A DNA stretch of 6,511 bases from Prevotellaceae bacterium (GCA_031290375.1 JAITNR010000005.1:1-6511); one strand, 5' to 3'; positions 1 to 6,199 are shown, numbered from the stretch's first letter. Made by a program: numbers and translations. The notes: generated by a model from the letters alone, not told the origin.

Positions 1-285
1 GAAGAAATGCAAAATGCCTATGGGGACTTTGTAGAACAAGTGGCAGCCCTCAATCAATCCGAAACAGATTATTCGGTTATCATTCGGGCACTGAATCTTA
101 CTCGTATTGAGTTTGCTTCTCTGGAAACGGGCGACCTCGTAACGGTCGTTTATCTTCTTTCCGGTTTCATCAACCCGCAAGGATACAATATGCAGATGTT
201 CCCGTTGGATATCGGAATGTTTGAAAACGATATAAGGCCGGTTGCCATAACCAAGTTTTTGCATATAGGCTTGCGCTATCTCTGA
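1..285 (+). CDS. Hypothetical protein, 3' end only (partial at left edge)
   Basis: The reading frame is open from the first base of the window to a TGA at 283-285, giving 94 visible residues. An ATG lies at 7-9, but the two codons before it are also open and only six bases precede it, so the true start is probably upstream of the window. I do not recognise the family. The visible part is soluble-looking, with alternating polar and hydrophobic stretches, a moderately hydrophobic segment (TVVYLLSGFINP, about residues 48-59) and a C-terminus ending HIGLRYL. No signal peptide, membrane span or catalytic motif is evident. Codon composition resembles that of the following HTH gene. It ends three bases before the 43-bp repeat array and has the same orientation as the HTH gene, but the latter has its own promoter, so cotranscription is not implied. 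That it is a real gene is likely; its function is unknown. Confidence 0.6.
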   Translation, partial: EEMQNAYGDFVEQVAALNQSETDYSVIIRALNLTRIEFASLETGDLVTVVYLLSGFINPQGYNMQMFPLDIGMFENDIRPVAITKFLHIGLRYL

Positions 286-288
286 CAA

Positions 289-474
289 TAGTATAATACT
301 ATCCTCAAAAATGTCTCTCGATATAAAATATTAGTATAATATTATCCTAAAAAATATCTCGTGCTATAAAATATTAGTACAATATTATCCTAAAAAATAT
401 CTCGTAGTATAAAATATTAGTATAATACTATCCTATTAAATTTCTCTTACTATAAAATATTAGTATAATATAAT
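289..474. repeat. 43-bp tandem direct repeat array, four full copies plus a partial fifth
   Basis: Copies begin at 289, 332, 375, 418 and 461, each with TAGTAYAATA, followed by a conserved TATCCT at 300, 343, 386 and 429 (exact 43-bp steps). Copy 2 and copy 3 differ at about 3 of 43 positions; copies 1 and 4 each differ from copy 2 at about 6. The fifth copy degenerates after about 14 bases and runs into the -33 element of the next gene's promoter. Copies end with a strictly kept TATAAAATAT. At the junction of copies 1 and 2 lies the inverted repeat AATATTA-GTA-TAATATT (327-343), with decaying versions at 370-386, 413-429 and 456-472. The unit is about four helical turns, so equivalent sites would face the same side of the DNA. 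It is not CRISPR-like, because there are no variable spacers. A role as operator or binding array is inference. Confidence 0.9.
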
Positions 475-481
475 CGGCTTT

Positions 482-514
482 TTTGCGTTATTATACAAAA
501 AAGTAGTACTTTTG
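482..514 (+). promoter_or_regulatory. Bacteroidota-type promoter of the HTH gene
   Basis: The -33 element TTTG at 482-485 and the -7 element TACTTTTG at 507-514 (matching TAnnTTTG) are separated by 21 bp. The start codon follows 30 bp after the -7 element, leaving a short A/T-rich leader without a Shine-Dalgarno sequence, as is normal in this phylum. The 43-bp repeat array ends immediately upstream, so proteins bound to it could contact or block RNA polymerase. Confidence 0.75.
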
Positions 515-544
515 CATCTACAAACTTAATAAATATAGATCATT

Positions 545-907
545 ATGGATACAGAAAACAATTTATCGGCATTGAACGCCCTGCTGGCAAAGTCTAAAGG
601 CGACGTTGCCAACCTGGTGTCCAACGAGATAATAGAGCTACAGCGACTCGCAAGCAAACATCTTGCCAACGAGTTTCGGAGTATTGCGGAAAAGTACTAT
701 CCCAAGCGTCCGCTGATTACGGCATTGCTCAAAGAGGAAATGCACCGTCGCCGCGTCTCGCAATACCAATTATGCGAAATTTTGGGGATGAACGCCGAAT
801 ACTTCAACAAAATCATCACCGGCAAAACAAAAATCGGGATGAAAACGGCAAACAAAATCCGCCAGCGGCTCGGCGTTGACGGCAATTACATAATGGATAT
901 TGTGTAG
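545..907 (+). CDS. Small helix-turn-helix (XRE/Cro-like) DNA-binding protein
   Basis: A 120-residue protein, probably a cytoplasmic transcription regulator. Residues 1-50 form a predicted helical, charged N-terminal region (LSALNALLAKSKGDVANLVS) that I do not recognise. Residues about 56-117 resemble a Cro/CI helix-turn-helix: LITALLKEEMHRRRVSQYQL for the first helices, CEILGMNAEYFNKIITGKTK for the turn and recognition helix, then TANKIRQRLGV. The MNAEYFNKIITGKTKI segment matches the usual pattern around an XRE recognition helix. The ATG at 545 is the first in frame after the promoter at 482-514 and gives a full-length domain. The 43-bp array directly upstream makes autoregulation through repeated operators plausible. 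It could be an antitoxin-like regulator (HigA-type proteins combine similar domains), but no toxin-like partner is visible: the next gene is convergent and belongs to the efflux locus. DNA binding is fairly secure; its target and biological role are not. Confidence 0.8.
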   Translation: MDTENNLSALNALLAKSKGDVANLVSNEIIELQRLASKHLANEFRSIAEKYYPKRPLITALLKEEMHRRRVSQYQLCEILGMNAEYFNKIITGKTKIGMKTANKIRQRLGVDGNYIMDIV

Positions 908-1025
908 GTGGAGGCATGTGCGCATGTGGTATATTACACTTTCGTGTGGAATTGGATATTATACTTTTAAGAGAGTGGAGATGCAGTGAAAAATATTTTT
1001 CCCTTTCATTTTTCTTCAATACTTC

Positions 1026-2060
1026 TCATTTCCTTGTCTTTACCACCACCATCATTCCCGCAGCCAGCCGTCTGTTTTCTTCAACCGACAAGTTGTCAAA
1101 CGTTATTTTGACAGGTATTCGCTGTTGAATCTTGATGAAATTTCCGGTAGAATTATCGACAGGAATAAGCGAATATTTTGCCCCTGTCGCACCCGAAATA
1201 GACGTGATGTGTCCCGAATAAGTTGTATTGCTGAAAGCATCAATTACGATGCGGACTTTCTGTCCCGTATGCAAATTTTTTACCTGTGTTTCCTTGAAAT
1301 TCGCCACAATCCATTTCGGCGAATCGGGAACGATGTAAGTAATTGTTTGCCCTGCGGTTACCAACTGTCCTTCTTCCAACGTGCGCCGTCCGAGAATGCC
1401 GTCGCACGGGGCAATAACAACCGTATAGGAAAGATTCAGCGTCGCCAAATCAACTGCCGCAGCTGCTTTCAACTGTTGGGCTTCGTTGTTGCCTTTTCGC
1501 GTGCTAACTTCGCGAACATTCGATTGTGCCGTATGTTGCTGTTGGCGAAGCATATTGAGGTGTTCCTGCGTCATATCAAGTTCGGCTTTGACACTTTCCA
1601 CCTGCATCGGCGTAACCGCTTTTGCCTGTAACAAATTCTGATACCGCCCATAATCGCGTTTCAGTTTGTCAATTTTCACTTCCAGTTCGGCAATAGACGA
1701 GTTATAGACCGAAGCGTTGCTCTCGCCCGTTGCGATGCCTGCATTCAAAACTTCCGCACCGTTACGGGCATCCATCAGGGCGGCTGTCGCTTCCTGCAAA
1801 CGAATTTTGTGTTCGCTGTCATCAATGAGCAACAACGTATCGCCCTTATGCACAAACTGATATTCCGTAAAGAAAATTTGTTTTACATAGCCTGATGTTC
1901 TGACATTCACAGGCGAAACATATTGCTCAATCTGGGCATCGTTGGTGCTTTCGTTGCGGTTGTAATCTGTCAAAGTAAAAGTGAGACAGATTATTCCACA
2001 GATTACCAATACGCTACCGATTATCGTGGCTATTTTTCGTAAAGTTGATTGCTTTTTCAT
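1026..2060 (-). CDS. emrA: EmrA-like HlyD-family membrane fusion protein (efflux adaptor)
   Basis: A 344-residue periplasmic adaptor expected to link an inner-membrane MFS pump to a TolC-type channel. A short cytoplasmic N-terminus (1-9) is followed by one membrane anchor (about 10-30, IATIIGSVLVICGIICLTFT). The first half of the lipoyl/barrel-sandwich domain follows (TNDAQIEQYVSPVNVRTSGY, 39-58, and the VHKGDTLLLIDDSE segment, 70-83). Residues about 85-207 are the alpha-helical hairpin, rich in Q, E, K and A. The second lipoyl half (IAPCDGILGRRTLEEGQLV, 216-234) and beta-barrel come next, ending with the EmrA-type signature around NSTGNFIKIQQRIPVKI (303-319). Length is close to the family norm of roughly 350-390. 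The start ATG (2058-2060) overlaps the TGA stop of the upstream TolC-family gene as ATGA, implying translational coupling in one operon. The cognate pump is probably the MFS gene at 4262-5950. The family call is secure; the exported substrate is unknown. Confidence 0.93.
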   Translation of the reverse strand: MKKQSTLRKIATIIGSVLVICGIICLTFTLTDYNRNESTNDAQIEQYVSPVNVRTSGYVKQIFFTEYQFVHKGDTLLLIDDSEHKIRLQEATAALMDARNGAEVLNAGIATGESNASVYNSSIAELEVKIDKLKRDYGRYQNLLQAKAVTPMQVESVKAELDMTQEHLNMLRQQQHTAQSNVREVSTRKGNNEAQQLKAAAAVDLATLNLSYTVVIAPCDGILGRRTLEEGQLVTAGQTITYIVPDSPKWIVANFKETQVKNLHTGQKVRIVIDAFSNTTYSGHITSISGATGAKYSLIPVDNSTGNFIKIQQRIPVKITFDNLSVEENRRLAAGMMVVVKTRK

Positions 2061-3406
2061 TTTATATAATTATTTATCGTTCCCGTCAATTTCATCAATC
2101 CGATTTCCGACACTTTGCATTGATAAAGCGCACTCAAATAGTTGTTTTGGGCGTTGTTTTCGCTCATTTCGTCTTGCAACAGTTCGCTCATGGAAGCCAA
2201 ACCCTCTTTATAGCGGTTAAAAGTTAGATTATAAACCTCTTCTGCCAGCGTGTAATTGTCTTTTTGTCGTTGGAAATTGCGGTTGTTGTTTTCCCATTCC
2301 AAAAGCATATTTTGATATTGTTCGTTGAGTTTCTTTTCAGCGTCTTCTCGGGCAAATTTCGATTTTCGGTAATCGACTTTGATTTTATCGGCTTGATATT
2401 TTTTGGCAAGTCCGTCAAATATCGGAACTTTCAGCGAAAAGCCCCAATAAAATGCCCAATGCCATTCCGAAGGCGGCTCTTTATAAAAATATTTGTCAAA
2501 ATTATCTACCGAATTAATTGTGCCTAATTGTGTTATGAAAGACAACGAGGGAGTGTAGCCGACATTGACCGCCTTTTTCTGCTGTTCCAAAATCTCCTTT
2601 TGTGCATCAAGCATTTTTAATTCGTACAATCGGTCGAAAAGTCCTGTATTGAAATGATTTTGCTGTTCGCTTGTGTCCACCTGTTCGAGTTCAAAACGGC
2701 TTTCGGGCGAAATATCAAGGATATATTTCAAGACATTGAGTTGCTGCTCGTACAACACTTTGGCGTTTTCGCACTGCACAGAGAGATTTTCGAGATTGAT
2801 TTCTACCCGTTTCACATCAACGTCCAAAGCCATACCGTTTTCATTGAAAGCGCGGGTAAAAGCCGACAATTCTTCCAAAACGTCCCTGTTTTTTTGAATA
2901 AGATTTATCTGTTCAGTAGTAATTTGTGCCTGATAATAGATTTTACAAATCTCTACAGTCAAATCTTCCTTTGCCTTTTCCATACTGTAGCGGCTCATTT
3001 CCAACATTTTATCGGCAATTTTCATGCTTGTATAAATTGTTTGATTGTATAGAGGCAAAACCAATTGCACACCCGCCGAAGTATTGTACCTCAAGCCTTT
3101 ATTTTGCAGATACGGAATATCGGTATGCGTAACGGGGTAGAGCAATTGACTCAAGGTTGAGCCATCTGTGATTTGCACGCCGCGTTCCACATGGTCCTGA
3201 AAATTGGCAAAACCTTCAATAACAGGTAATAATCTCGCACGACTTTCCGACTTTGCGAAGCGCATTTTACGGACATCTTCTTCTCCTTCTTTCAGCGTCA
3301 AATTATGTTCAATGCCTGTTTGAATGGCTTCACTCAGGGTTAATACCTGACTTTGCGCCGACAGACAGAAAATTAACAGGAAAAGAACAGTTGTTTTATT
3401 TTTCAT
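2057..3406 (-). CDS. TolC-family outer membrane efflux channel
   Basis: A 449-residue outer membrane protein, expected to form a trimeric beta-barrel and periplasmic helical tunnel through which drugs or other small molecules leave the cell. Residues 1 to about 19 are a signal peptide (MKNKTTVLFLLIFCLSAQSQ), then mature sequence with the typical LTLSEAIQTGIEHNLTL opening. The two halves each carry long helices (about 125-230 and 335-440) and amphipathic strands: GVQLVLPLYNQ (112-122) and, in the second half, WGFSLKVPIFDGL (321-333), the family's hallmark pair. The segment LTFNRYKEGLASMSELLQDE (394-413) is the conserved helix of the second repeat. An in-frame ATG further upstream (ending at 3454) would read through the -7 promoter element, so I chose the ATG at 3404-3406, which gives a clean signal peptide. 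Cys14 is not in a proper lipobox. It is first in the operon with the adaptor gene, overlapping it by 4 bp. Confidence 0.93.
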   Translation of the reverse strand: MKNKTTVLFLLIFCLSAQSQVLTLSEAIQTGIEHNLTLKEGEEDVRKMRFAKSESRARLLPVIEGFANFQDHVERGVQITDGSTLSQLLYPVTHTDIPYLQNKGLRYNTSAGVQLVLPLYNQTIYTSMKIADKMLEMSRYSMEKAKEDLTVEICKIYYQAQITTEQINLIQKNRDVLEELSAFTRAFNENGMALDVDVKRVEINLENLSVQCENAKVLYEQQLNVLKYILDISPESRFELEQVDTSEQQNHFNTGLFDRLYELKMLDAQKEILEQQKKAVNVGYTPSLSFITQLGTINSVDNFDKYFYKEPPSEWHWAFYWGFSLKVPIFDGLAKKYQADKIKVDYRKSKFAREDAEKKLNEQYQNMLLEWENNNRNFQRQKDNYTLAEEVYNLTFNRYKEGLASMSELLQDEMSENNAQNNYLSALYQCKVSEIGLMKLTGTINNYIK

Positions 3407-3427
3407 TATAGCTAATTTTATGGACTG

Positions 3428-3459
3428 CAAAAGTACAAAACACAGGATATGCAATCAAG
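3428..3459 (-). promoter_or_regulatory. Promoter of the tolC-like/emrA operon
   Basis: On the minus strand the -7 element TACTTTTG occupies 3435-3428, 21 bp before the start codon. Twenty base pairs upstream lies CTTG at 3459-3456, a one-base departure from the TTTG -33 consensus. A weak -33 box fits a promoter that needs an activator. The 22-bp shared operator lies 14 bp further upstream (3474-3495). The MFS promoter has the same element spacing. Confidence 0.75.
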
Positions 3460-3473
3460 GTTGAAAATAGGGT

Positions 3474-3495
3474 AAAAATGGTCAAAATGTCGGAA
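3474..3495 (-). promoter_or_regulatory. Putative AraC-protein operator, copy 1
   Basis: This 22-bp sequence recurs without a mismatch at 6019-6040. On the plus strand it contains two tandem half-sites, AAAATGGTC (3475-3483) and AAAATGTC (3484-3491), 9 bp apart, which suits the two HTH motifs of an AraC-type domain. Relative to the tolC-like promoter it lies roughly at -53 to -74. It also covers the place where the -33 box of the araC promoter should be, so binding could repress araC while activating the operon. Assignment to the adjacent AraC regulator is inferred from position. Confidence 0.7.
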
Positions 3496-3503
3496 AAAAG
3501 TTG

Positions 3504-3511
3504 TATCTTTG
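3504..3511 (+). promoter_or_regulatory. -7 element of the araC-family gene promoter
   Basis: TATCTTTG is a full match to TAnnTTTG and lies 21 bp before the ATG at 3533, the same spacing as in the other efflux promoters. No TTTG occurs at the expected -33 position (about 3480-3483), which falls inside the 22-bp operator. The TTG at 3509-3511 is in frame with the gene, but it is part of this promoter element and not a start codon. Confidence 0.6.
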
Positions 3512-3532
3512 CAAAAAAAATTACGCAGGCGT

Positions 3533-4351
3533 ATGGAAACCACCAACATTGAACTTCGTTCCGATTTTACTGACGAATGGCTGTATGCCCACCAAAAGCC
3601 GTACCGCATTGAGTGGGGGGCGTTTTTGTTCGTAACGGAAGGCGAAGTCAATCTGACTGTCAACCTCTTTGAGTATCATCTGAAAGCAAATGATGTTGTT
3701 ATTATATTGCCGGGCAGCATTATCTATCATCGGAATAAAACGACTGTTTTTGAGGTACAATTAATCGCCGTCAAACCGCAGTTTATTCGGGATTTACAAT
3801 TTATTCAAGCCATTGTGCCTTATTTGGAAACGGTGAAAGAAAATCCTGTGGTTTCGCTTAATGATGAAGAAGCCGCCTTTTTTTTCGATTACTTTCCATT
3901 GTTGAAGCGGGCAATGTCGAACAACAGCAATTCAAGTCGAATGGTTGAAAGTATGTTAATGGCGGTTTTGTATGGTATGGCTGAAGTGTATCATAAAAAC
4001 AGGAACTTGTCGATTAGCCCGAAAGTGCGGCGCAGCAATGAAATCTATCGGTTTTTGCGGCAAAATATTATTAAAAATTACAAGCAAGAACGGAAAATCG
4101 GTTTTTATGCCGAACAGACGTGTGTCACTGCCAAACATTTGACTACAGCCGTTAAAGAAGCAAGCGGGCGAAGCGTTGCAGACCTCATCGCGTCTATGGT
4201 AATTGCAGATGCCAAATCGCAACTCAAATACAGCGACAAAACCATTGCGCAAATTGCCGATTCACTGAACTTTCCCGATGCTTCTTTTTTTGGCAAATAC
4301 TTTAAAAAGCACACGGGGAATTCGCCGAAAGAGTACAGGGAAGGGAAATAA
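3533..4351 (+). CDS. AraC-family transcriptional regulator
   Basis: A 272-residue cytoplasmic regulator. The N-terminal part (about 20-85) looks like a cupin-type sensor domain: WGAFLFVTEGEVNLTVN followed by YHLKANDVVIILPGSIIYH. A helical linker spans about 110-160. The C-terminal part (about 168-272) is the AraC DNA-binding domain with two HTH motifs: the first around KIGFYAEQTCVTAKHLTTAV (188-207), the second in TIAQIADSLNFPDASFFGKY (237-256), followed by FKKHTGNSPKEYR, the family's classic ending. The start is set at the ATG of 3533, 21 bp after a -7 promoter element. The gene diverges from the TolC-family/EmrA operon and converges on the MFS gene, with the last 90 bp shared antisense with the MFS gene. 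An identical operator-like site upstream of both efflux promoters makes it the likely local activator. Its effector ligand is unknown. Confidence 0.93.
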   Translation: METTNIELRSDFTDEWLYAHQKPYRIEWGAFLFVTEGEVNLTVNLFEYHLKANDVVIILPGSIIYHRNKTTVFEVQLIAVKPQFIRDLQFIQAIVPYLETVKENPVVSLNDEEAAFFFDYFPLLKRAMSNNSNSSRMVESMLMAVLYGMAEVYHKNRNLSISPKVRRSNEIYRFLRQNIIKNYKQERKIGFYAEQTCVTAKHLTTAVKEASGRSVADLIASMVIADAKSQLKYSDKTIAQIADSLNFPDASFFGKYFKKHTGNSPKEYREGK

Positions 4352-5950
4352 AAAGATAAACGCCAAACAACCTGTGCCACCCCAAATCACATAGCCCGTT
4401 ACCTCTTTCAATGCGGCTAATGCCGCCTGTTTCTGTATGCGTCCGTTCAGCGAAAGGGTAGCCAGACTTTGTGCATTTTCATAACTTGCACCCTGCATCA
4501 TTGCAGCGGTTTGCGTGCGTTGAAAAGCGGCGGCAACATCGTAATTAGTCCCGTCGGCTTCTTGTGCAAAACGGACAGTATATTCATTCTGTTTTTCGTA
4601 AAGGACATTGCTGTAAAGCGAAATTCCTGCAACGGGACCCAATACCGAACGGGCAATCAACATCAGGCAAATCCACGAAGGGCGTAATTTACCGGGCAAT
4701 TTCATCATTCCATAAACGCTGCCCACCGAATAAACGATTATCATACCCGTACTGCGCAAAAGAACAGGTAATCGGAGGTGATTGTATAATTCTTCACTCT
4801 GATAATGCAAATATAAAACAACAACCGAAGCGGTAAGCAACAGAAAACCAACAGCAAAAACAAACTTGTTTTTCATCTTTTTACGTATCATTACGAAAGC
4901 AATAACCGTTCCGAGCAGAAAACCCCAAATCGTGAAATTGTACAGGTTTGCCGTTTGCAGACTGTCCAACGTCATTGAAATACTCGAATACAGGGTAATG
5001 AAAACCGATGTACTGTTGAAAATCATAGCCAGACACAGCAAAATCAAAGCGAAACACACATTCGGTTTTCGCAATATTTCGAGATGAATATACGGGTTTT
5101 TCTTTCGAGTAATAAAAATAAGCAACAGTCCCCCGCAACCAAGCACTAAGGCAGAGGCGATTCTGATAGAGCGGCTGTTGAACCAATCAAGCATTTTTCC
5201 ATAAAGGAGGAAAAAACATAAAGCGACTGAGGCGGTTATAAAAAGCAGCATTTCAGGAATTTGCAAACGCTCGCTGTCCTTGCCGTCCGATTTTTTCATT
5301 TCGGGTTTTATGGTCAGCAAAACCAACAGCAAAGCAATGAGTGTAAATAACATCATATAAATATGTACCGACTGCCAATCCGAATGGAACGCCCAAATCG
5401 AAGCCAGCGCATTGCCAAGTTGCGAGATAACTATCAGGAAAAAATAATACACCGGCAATGCAACCATACGAAACCTGTCCATTTGATTCTGTTCTGCCTC
5501 GGAGACCACATCACCGAAAAACGCCTGCGTCATATCTTTTCCCGTGATGTAGGGAAAAAGTCCAAAAGTAGTGTTCAGCACCAGCATCACGCGGATAAAG
5601 CCAATCATAAAGCACGACCCGACCAGAACAGGCACGGACTGTGTTCGCGCCGCAATTTCGCAAAACAGCATCATAGCGAGAAATCCAAAGACATAAACCA
5701 CCTTTGTTCGCCGCCTTTTCAGAAAATAAATCATAAAGGGAGCAAACGCCGCATTGCCGATGGAAGTAACAAAATTGGCAAACTGCACATCTTCCGAATG
5801 TAGTCCCAATGCCGAATACATCTCGGTCATTGTATTGACATACACTCCGTTGTTGAACAAAATCGGAATAAACATCAACAAATAAACAGTAATTCCCAAC
5901 GGGCGCGGCATCCAATCGTAAAAAGGGGACGGCTTTAATTTATTTTCCAT
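4262..5950 (-). CDS. MFS transporter, DHA2/EmrB-like 14-TM drug efflux pump
   Basis: A 562-residue inner-membrane protein with about fourteen hydrophobic spans by eye (near 18-36, 57-77, 83-101, 106-132, 163-185, 194-213, 232-250, 262-281, 297-320, 334-354, 361-381, 393-414, 424-447 and 517-540). Fourteen spans, with a long loop of about 70 residues before the last one, is the DHA2 (EmrB/QacA) layout. The loop ends with LNGRIQKQAALAALKEV, like the conserved segment before TM14 in EmrB proteins. It probably exports drugs or other amphiphiles by proton antiport through the EmrA-like and TolC-like products encoded nearby. The TM2-TM3 motif A loop (FLKRRRTKVVYVFG, 76-89) is basic but lacks the usual Gly and Asp, so it is a divergent member. 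A promoter ends 22 bp before its ATG. Residues 534-562 are encoded antisense to the end of the araC gene. The substrate cannot be told from sequence. Confidence 0.9.
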   Translation of the reverse strand: MENKLKPSPFYDWMPRPLGITVYLLMFIPILFNNGVYVNTMTEMYSALGLHSEDVQFANFVTSIGNAAFAPFMIYFLKRRRTKVVYVFGFLAMMLFCEIAARTQSVPVLVGSCFMIGFIRVMLVLNTTFGLFPYITGKDMTQAFFGDVVSEAEQNQMDRFRMVALPVYYFFLIVISQLGNALASIWAFHSDWQSVHIYMMLFTLIALLLVLLTIKPEMKKSDGKDSERLQIPEMLLFITASVALCFFLLYGKMLDWFNSRSIRIASALVLGCGGLLLIFITRKKNPYIHLEILRKPNVCFALILLCLAMIFNSTSVFITLYSSISMTLDSLQTANLYNFTIWGFLLGTVIAFVMIRKKMKNKFVFAVGFLLLTASVVVLYLHYQSEELYNHLRLPVLLRSTGMIIVYSVGSVYGMMKLPGKLRPSWICLMLIARSVLGPVAGISLYSNVLYEKQNEYTVRFAQEADGTNYDVAAAFQRTQTAAMMQGASYENAQSLATLSLNGRIQKQAALAALKEVTGYVIWGGTGCLAFIFLFPFPVLFRRIPRVLFKVFAKKRSIGKVQ

Positions 5951-5972
5951 TTTACACGCTTGTTTTGAAGTG

Positions 5973-6004
5973 CAAAATTACCGTTAATGCAAGGAGTACG
6001 CAAG
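5973..6004 (-). promoter_or_regulatory. Promoter of the MFS transporter gene
   Basis: The -7 element TAATTTTG occupies 5980-5973 on the minus strand, 22 bp before the ATG at 5950. Twenty base pairs upstream is CTTG at 6004-6001, the same non-consensus -33 box at the same spacing as in the tolC-like promoter. The -7 element begins 39 bp from the inner edge of the 22-bp operator in both promoters. Confidence 0.75.
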
Positions 6005-6018
6005 GGCAATAAAACGGC

Positions 6019-6040
6019 AAAAATGGTCAAAATGTCGGAA
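6019..6040 (-). promoter_or_regulatory. Putative AraC-protein operator, copy 2
   Basis: Identical over 22 bp to 3474-3495. Similarity continues outside the core: CAAGG at 6001-6005 aligns with CAAGG at 3456-3460, and about 11 of the 18 flanking positions on that side agree. The site is expected at about -53 to -74 of the MFS promoter, as for copy 1 at the operon promoter, so one regulator could drive both transcription units. Confidence 0.7.
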
Positions 6041-6199
6041 TAATTTTGGTTGTTTGTGCGACAAGGGAAAGGAAACCGATAGCCTTTTTTTATTAAAAAT
6101 CACATTTTTTCAGCAAATGTAATGCTTAAATTTATACTCATTAAAGCTACAGCAATAAAGAAAATGAGAATAGTCCATTTTTTTATTGTTTTTTTAATT
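6041..6199. other. Non-coding AT-rich stretch, no gene seen
   Basis: This is the start of the gene-free right end (5951-6511). No reading frame of useful length with a promoter and start is visible. It opens with TAATTTTG at 6041-6048, a plus-strand -7 match directly abutting the operator. Some 16 bp later a weak G/U-containing stem (GGGAAAGG at 6065-6072 with CCTTTTTT at 6083-6090) is followed by T residues. AATTTATACTC at 6129-6139 recurs at 6196-6206. None of these has a secure function. Confidence 0.5.

Noticed and set aside
289..474. CRISPR array
   Set aside because: The copies are contiguous 43-bp direct repeats without unique spacers, and no cas gene is nearby.
988..1001. Perfect 14-bp palindrome GAAAAATATTTTTC between the convergent HTH and adaptor genes, as a terminator
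   Set aside because: The stem is almost entirely A-T and would be weak. It may assist termination of both genes, but the sequence alone does not support a call.
916..1128. Plus-strand reading frame after the HTH gene
   Set aside because: It overlaps the end of the adaptor gene antisense, has no promoter or leader, and its product is low-complexity.
2559..2570. CCGACATTGACC inside the TolC-family gene, resembling the operator core
   Set aside because: It lacks two bases of the T run and the second half-site and is not near a promoter, so it is probably a chance match in coding sequence.
3407..3454. Sixteen-residue N-terminal extension of the TolC-family protein from an upstream in-frame ATG
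   Set aside because: It would translate through the -7 promoter element and would bury the signal peptide behind extra residues. The ATG at 3404-3406 gives a normal signal peptide.
3509..3532. TTG start eight codons upstream of the araC-family ATG
   Set aside because: The TTG is the end of the TATCTTTG promoter element, so it should lie upstream of the transcript.
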